From NCBI GenBank assembly GCA_013360915.1, contig JABWAT010000002.1, positions 508,098 through 572,097 on the forward strand: a stretch of DNA of 64,000 nucleotides, written 5' to 3'. This document shows positions 61,180-64,000 of this stretch, one piece after another. The position numbers and the translations under genes were made by a program. Within the stretch, counting starts at the first letter, position 1; every line of letters starts with the position of its first letter. The notes below the pieces were generated by a model. The model did no database searches and was not told the origin of the DNA. It worked only from the letters and a program-made list of their open reading frames with translations. Origin of the DNA: Bacteroidota bacterium (lineage in GTDB: Bacteria > Bacteroidota > JABWAT01).

Positions 61180-63198
61180 ATGGAATATAAACTGACCACC
61201 GAATTTATTCCCTCGGGTGACCAGCCCAGGGCCATTGAAGAATTAACCAATGGATACAGGAATGGGGAAAAATTTCAGACGCTTCTGGGGGTGACCGGAA
61301 GCGGGAAAACCTTCACCATGGCCAATGTCATCAGGAATCTTGGTAAACCCACGCTTATTCTGACCCATAACAAAACGCTTGCAGCACAATTGTATGGTGA
61401 ATTCAAACAGTTCTTTGCTGAAAATGCCGTTGAGTTTTTTATCTCCTATTACGACTACTATCAACCAGAAGCGTACATTCCGACCACGGACCTCTACATT
61501 GAAAAGGACATGTCCATCAATGATGAAATTGACCGTCTTCGGCTGAAAGCGACCAGTTCCTTACTCAGCGGGCGGCAGGATGTCATCATCGTTTCGTCAG
61601 TGTCCTGTATCTATGGTATCGGTGCCCCTGATGCCTATCTGCAGCAATTGGTCGAGATTAAAACCGGTCAGACTCTGTACCGGAAACCGTTTCTTGATTC
61701 GCTGGTAAACATCCATTATGTCAGAAACGATGCCGACTTTAAACGGGGTACCTTCCGGGTGAGGGGCGAGGTGATCGATGTATTCCCGGCCTATGAGGAA
61801 TTTGCCTACCGGATTCATTTTTTCGACAACGAAATCGAGAAAATTCAGATTCTGGATCCGTTACTGAATCAGGTCACCGGAAAAGTTGATGAAGTGGCTT
61901 TGTTTCCCGCCAAACACTTTGTGACGGACAGGGAAACCCTGAACGAGGCGCTGCTTGATATTGAAGCTGAATTGACCTGGAGACTGAATATTCTGCGAAC
62001 GGAAGGCCGGTTCCTGGAAGCCAAACGACTCGAGGAGCGAACCCGTTTCGATATGGAAATGATCAGGGAAATCGGCTATTGTTCCGGTATCGAGAACTAT
62101 TCAAGACACCTGGCCAGAAGAAAGGAAGGGGAAAGACCTTCGGTCCTCCTCGATTATTTCCCCAAGGATTATCTGCTGATTATTGACGAAAGCCACCAGA
62201 CCATTCCACAGATTCATGGTATGTACGGTGGGGATCGGTCAAGAAAACTGAACCTGGTTGAATATGGATTCCGCCTTCCTTCCGCGCTGGATAACCGTCC
62301 GATGCGTTTCGAGGAATTCAGAGGCATGCTGAATCAGGTGCTTTTTGTATCGGCTACTCCGGCCGCCTGGGAATTGGAACAGTGCCAGGGTGTGGTGATT
62401 GAGCAGATTATACGCCCGACCGGACTTCTGGATCCTGAAATTGATGTGAGACCTGTGAAAAACCAGATTGATGATCTTCTTGCTGAAATACGTGAACGGG
62501 TCAGAAGGGAAGAACGGGTTCTGGTAACCACCCTGACCAAGCGAATGTCTGAAGATTTAACCGAGTACCTTTCCAACCTATCTGTGAGAGTGCGGTATCT
62601 GCATTCCGATATTGATTCACTTGAACGGGTGGAAATCTTGCGTGGCCTCCGGCTGGCCGAATTTGATGTTCTGGTGGGAATAAATCTGCTCAGGGAAGGT
62701 CTCGATTTGCCAGAAGTGTCACTGGTGGCCATTCTGGATGCTGACAAGGAGGGATTTCTCCGGTCTGAAACCTCCCTGATTCAGGTTGCAGGCCGTGCGG
62801 CCCGGAATGAGAATGGTAAAGTGATCCTTTATGCAGATACCATCACCGGATCCATGGAACGCATGATGGCTGAAACCAGAAGACGTCGTGAGATGCAGAT
62901 AGAATGGAATCAGGCGAACGGAATTGTTCCTAAAACGGTACTGAAAAGCAGGGAACAGATTCTGCAGTCCACGGCCATCGCCGATATCCGGGCAAAACAG
63001 GAACAGCGGATTTACACCGAAGACACGGTCAACATGGTTGCTGCAGATCCATTGGTCAGTTATCTGGCCCCTGATAAACTGGAAAAACTGATCTCCCGGC
63101 TCAGAAACGAAATGAAACAGGCCGCCAAGGACCTTGAATTTGAGCGCGCAGCCGAGATCCGTGATGAAATCGACCGGCTCCAGAAAGTGAAGAAATAG
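61180..63198 (+). CDS. uvrB: Excinuclease ABC subunit B
   Basis: Damage-verification helicase of nucleotide excision repair, 672 residues. Walker A GVTGSGKTFTMANV, the beta-hairpin region with YYDYYQPEAYIP, DEXX-type LLIIDESHQT, motif V/VI segments NLLREGLDLPEVSLV and QVAGRAARNENGKVILYAD, and the C-terminal UVR domain (EKLISRLRNEMKQAAKDLEFERAAEIRDEI) are present. The AT-rich 110-base region upstream probably holds its promoter, but no clear match to the local consensus was found. Confidence 0.97.
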   Translation: MEYKLTTEFIPSGDQPRAIEELTNGYRNGEKFQTLLGVTGSGKTFTMANVIRNLGKPTLILTHNKTLAAQLYGEFKQFFAENAVEFFISYYDYYQPEAYIPTTDLYIEKDMSINDEIDRLRLKATSSLLSGRQDVIIVSSVSCIYGIGAPDAYLQQLVEIKTGQTLYRKPFLDSLVNIHYVRNDADFKRGTFRVRGEVIDVFPAYEEFAYRIHFFDNEIEKIQILDPLLNQVTGKVDEVALFPAKHFVTDRETLNEALLDIEAELTWRLNILRTEGRFLEAKRLEERTRFDMEMIREIGYCSGIENYSRHLARRKEGERPSVLLDYFPKDYLLIIDESHQTIPQIHGMYGGDRSRKLNLVEYGFRLPSALDNRPMRFEEFRGMLNQVLFVSATPAAWELEQCQGVVIEQIIRPTGLLDPEIDVRPVKNQIDDLLAEIRERVRREERVLVTTLTKRMSEDLTEYLSNLSVRVRYLHSDIDSLERVEILRGLRLAEFDVLVGINLLREGLDLPEVSLVAILDADKEGFLRSETSLIQVAGRAARNENGKVILYADTITGSMERMMAETRRRREMQIEWNQANGIVPKTVLKSREQILQSTAIADIRAKQEQRIYTEDTVNMVAADPLVSYLAPDKLEKLISRLRNEMKQAAKDLEFERAAEIRDEIDRLQKVKK

Positions 63199-63230
63199 AG
63201 GCGGCTTTCTTTCTGCCTGCACAGAAATGA

Positions 63231-63455
63231 TTACCGGCCTTCCTGATCTCCATCTGGCACATACTCCAGCAAATCCCCCGGCTGACAGTTCAGTGCCCGG
63301 CAGATGGCTTCCAGAGTGCTGAACCGGATGGCTTTCGCCTTTCCGGTTTTCAGAATGGATAAATTGGCCAGAGTGATATCCACCCGGGTGGACAATTCAT
63401 TCAATGACATTTTCCTTTTTGCCATCATAACATCCAGATTTACAATGATCGCCAT
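63231..63455 (-). CDS. XRE/YozG-like HTH transcriptional regulator
   Basis: 74 residues from ATG 63455 (GTG 63461 possible). HTH region MSLNELSTRVDITLANLSILKTGKAKAIRFSTL and the tail ICRALNCQPGDLLEY are typical of the small Cro/CI proteins that accompany DUF2975 genes. It immediately follows the DUF2975 gene and probably regulates that pair. Confidence 0.88.
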   Translation of the reverse strand: MAIIVNLDVMMAKRKMSLNELSTRVDITLANLSILKTGKAKAIRFSTLEAICRALNCQPGDLLEYVPDGDQEGR

Positions 63456-63457
63456 GA

Positions 63458-63985
63458 TCACACCGTCGCATCTGTTTCGGATTGTAAGTCGGTTCCACGC
63501 TGATAAATAATGGCAAGCAAATAGATTATACCTGCAAAGAACAGCATTTCAAAGGCATTCCATGATAGGGGAACAGTCAGCCCTTTTTTGTTTAGGGAGT
63601 CATGGAACTGATTCGCCAGAATGGCGACTATCCCGGTCCCGAACGCATAATAACTGATTCTGGAAAACAGGAGCGTCAGTGTTTCGCTGAACGGTCGGTT
63701 CAGGTCCAGCACGTTGAATACACGGGTGAGCAAAAAGGCAATCATGGCCTGAAGGGCATGAATGGTAACCAGAAAGGAAACCACACAGATATACAGCCAG
63801 AGATGATAATCGGCGATTGGTTTCAGATTTAATCCTTCATAAAGATCGCTTGCAGCAACCGGATTGACCCACAGACTGATGGAGAAGGAAGTCAGAATGG
63901 CTCCGGTTTTGATACACAATCCGATGAAAATAACCCAGGAAAGAACGTGAAGGGCTTTAAAAACCCATTGGCTTGCAGTGGTCAT
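63458..63985 (-). CDS. DUF2975 family membrane protein
   Basis: 175 residues with four membrane segments (about 12-30, 62-88, 108-128, 142-162), no known enzymatic motif. The conserved pairing with a small XRE regulator fits the DUF2975/YozG module found in many bacteria. AAGGAG precedes the ATG at 63985, at the right edge of the window, so upstream control sequences are not visible. Confidence 0.85.
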   Translation of the reverse strand: MTTASQWVFKALHVLSWVIFIGLCIKTGAILTSFSISLWVNPVAASDLYEGLNLKPIADYHLWLYICVVSFLVTIHALQAMIAFLLTRVFNVLDLNRPFSETLTLLFSRISYYAFGTGIVAILANQFHDSLNKKGLTVPLSWNAFEMLFFAGIIYLLAIIYQRGTDLQSETDATV

Positions 63986-64000
63986 GCGAGTAACTCCTTG

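Overview
The window is a gene-dense bacterial chromosome segment dominated by housekeeping genes. I see no insertion sequences, phage genes, CRISPR arrays or resistance islands. Several features point to the Bacteroidota/Chlorobiota side of the FCB group: a DUF5683-type protein directly behind parAB, a sensor kinase with a Reg_prop/Y_Y_Y periplasmic part, many short lipoproteins and small beta-barrel-like proteins, and repeated promoter-like sequences of the form TTG-N20-TAnnTTTG, the Bacteroidota sigma-A pattern. Some genes still have clear Shine-Dalgarno sequences, which suggests a lineage near, rather than within, the classical Bacteroidia. This placement is inference from gene content, not from a phylogeny.

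Layout: 1-4381 holds infB (5' end outside the window), a terminator, rbfA, truB and ribF (ribosome maturation and flavin synthesis). 4459-6783 is parA-parB-DUF5683 (chromosome segregation). 6808-10577 is trpE-trpG, a LOG-family phosphoribohydrolase and a lytic transglycosylase lipoprotein. 10662-21059 carries a reductase/epimerase, a universal stress protein, and an overlapping operon of AddB-like nuclease, AddA-like helicase-nuclease, an HD phosphohydrolase and a small envelope protein. 21048-25446 has an exonuclease, acylphosphatase and YtxH protein facing a leftward ptsN-hisS-glutaredoxin-rlmB operon. 25619-29401 is a PASTA protein, rpe and two response-regulator genes.

29477-37397 is the most classical block: tRNA-Gly, -Cys, -Leu and -Val, then thrS-infC-rpmI-rplT-pheS-pheT, a coiled-coil gene, zapA and a structured RNA in the usual position of 6S RNA. 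infC almost certainly starts at an AUU codon, and a terminator hairpin ends a few bases before pheS. 37396-46692 is mostly leftward: a lipid kinase, a U32 protein, folD, a YmdB phosphodiesterase, a TPR membrane protein and a DUF192 protein, with a large orphan sensor kinase on the other strand. 46744-51727 is rightward: a UbiA prenyltransferase, a TPR protein, aroE, a transglutaminase-like protein and pgeF. Then come tnaA and a glycogen-debranching enzyme (divergent), an envelope lipoprotein/barrel pair, an rRNA/tRNA m5U methyltransferase, an HPr-kinase-like P-loop gene next to a HAD protein lacking its catalytic aspartates, deoC with a cysteine-bearing N-terminal extension, a SPOR lipoprotein, uvrB, and a DUF2975/HTH pair at the right edge.

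Genes are packed into co-directional runs with frequent ATGA/GTGA/TTGA stop-start overlaps, implying long operons and translational coupling. I found no obvious wholly new multi-gene system. The best leads are the P-loop/pseudo-HAD pair (57974-59290), the zapA-linked structured RNA and coiled-coil protein (36584-37397), the pseudo-receiver DUF4388 protein (28451-29401), the cysteine-extended DeoC, and the translational and transcriptional control signals around thrS-infC and pheS.
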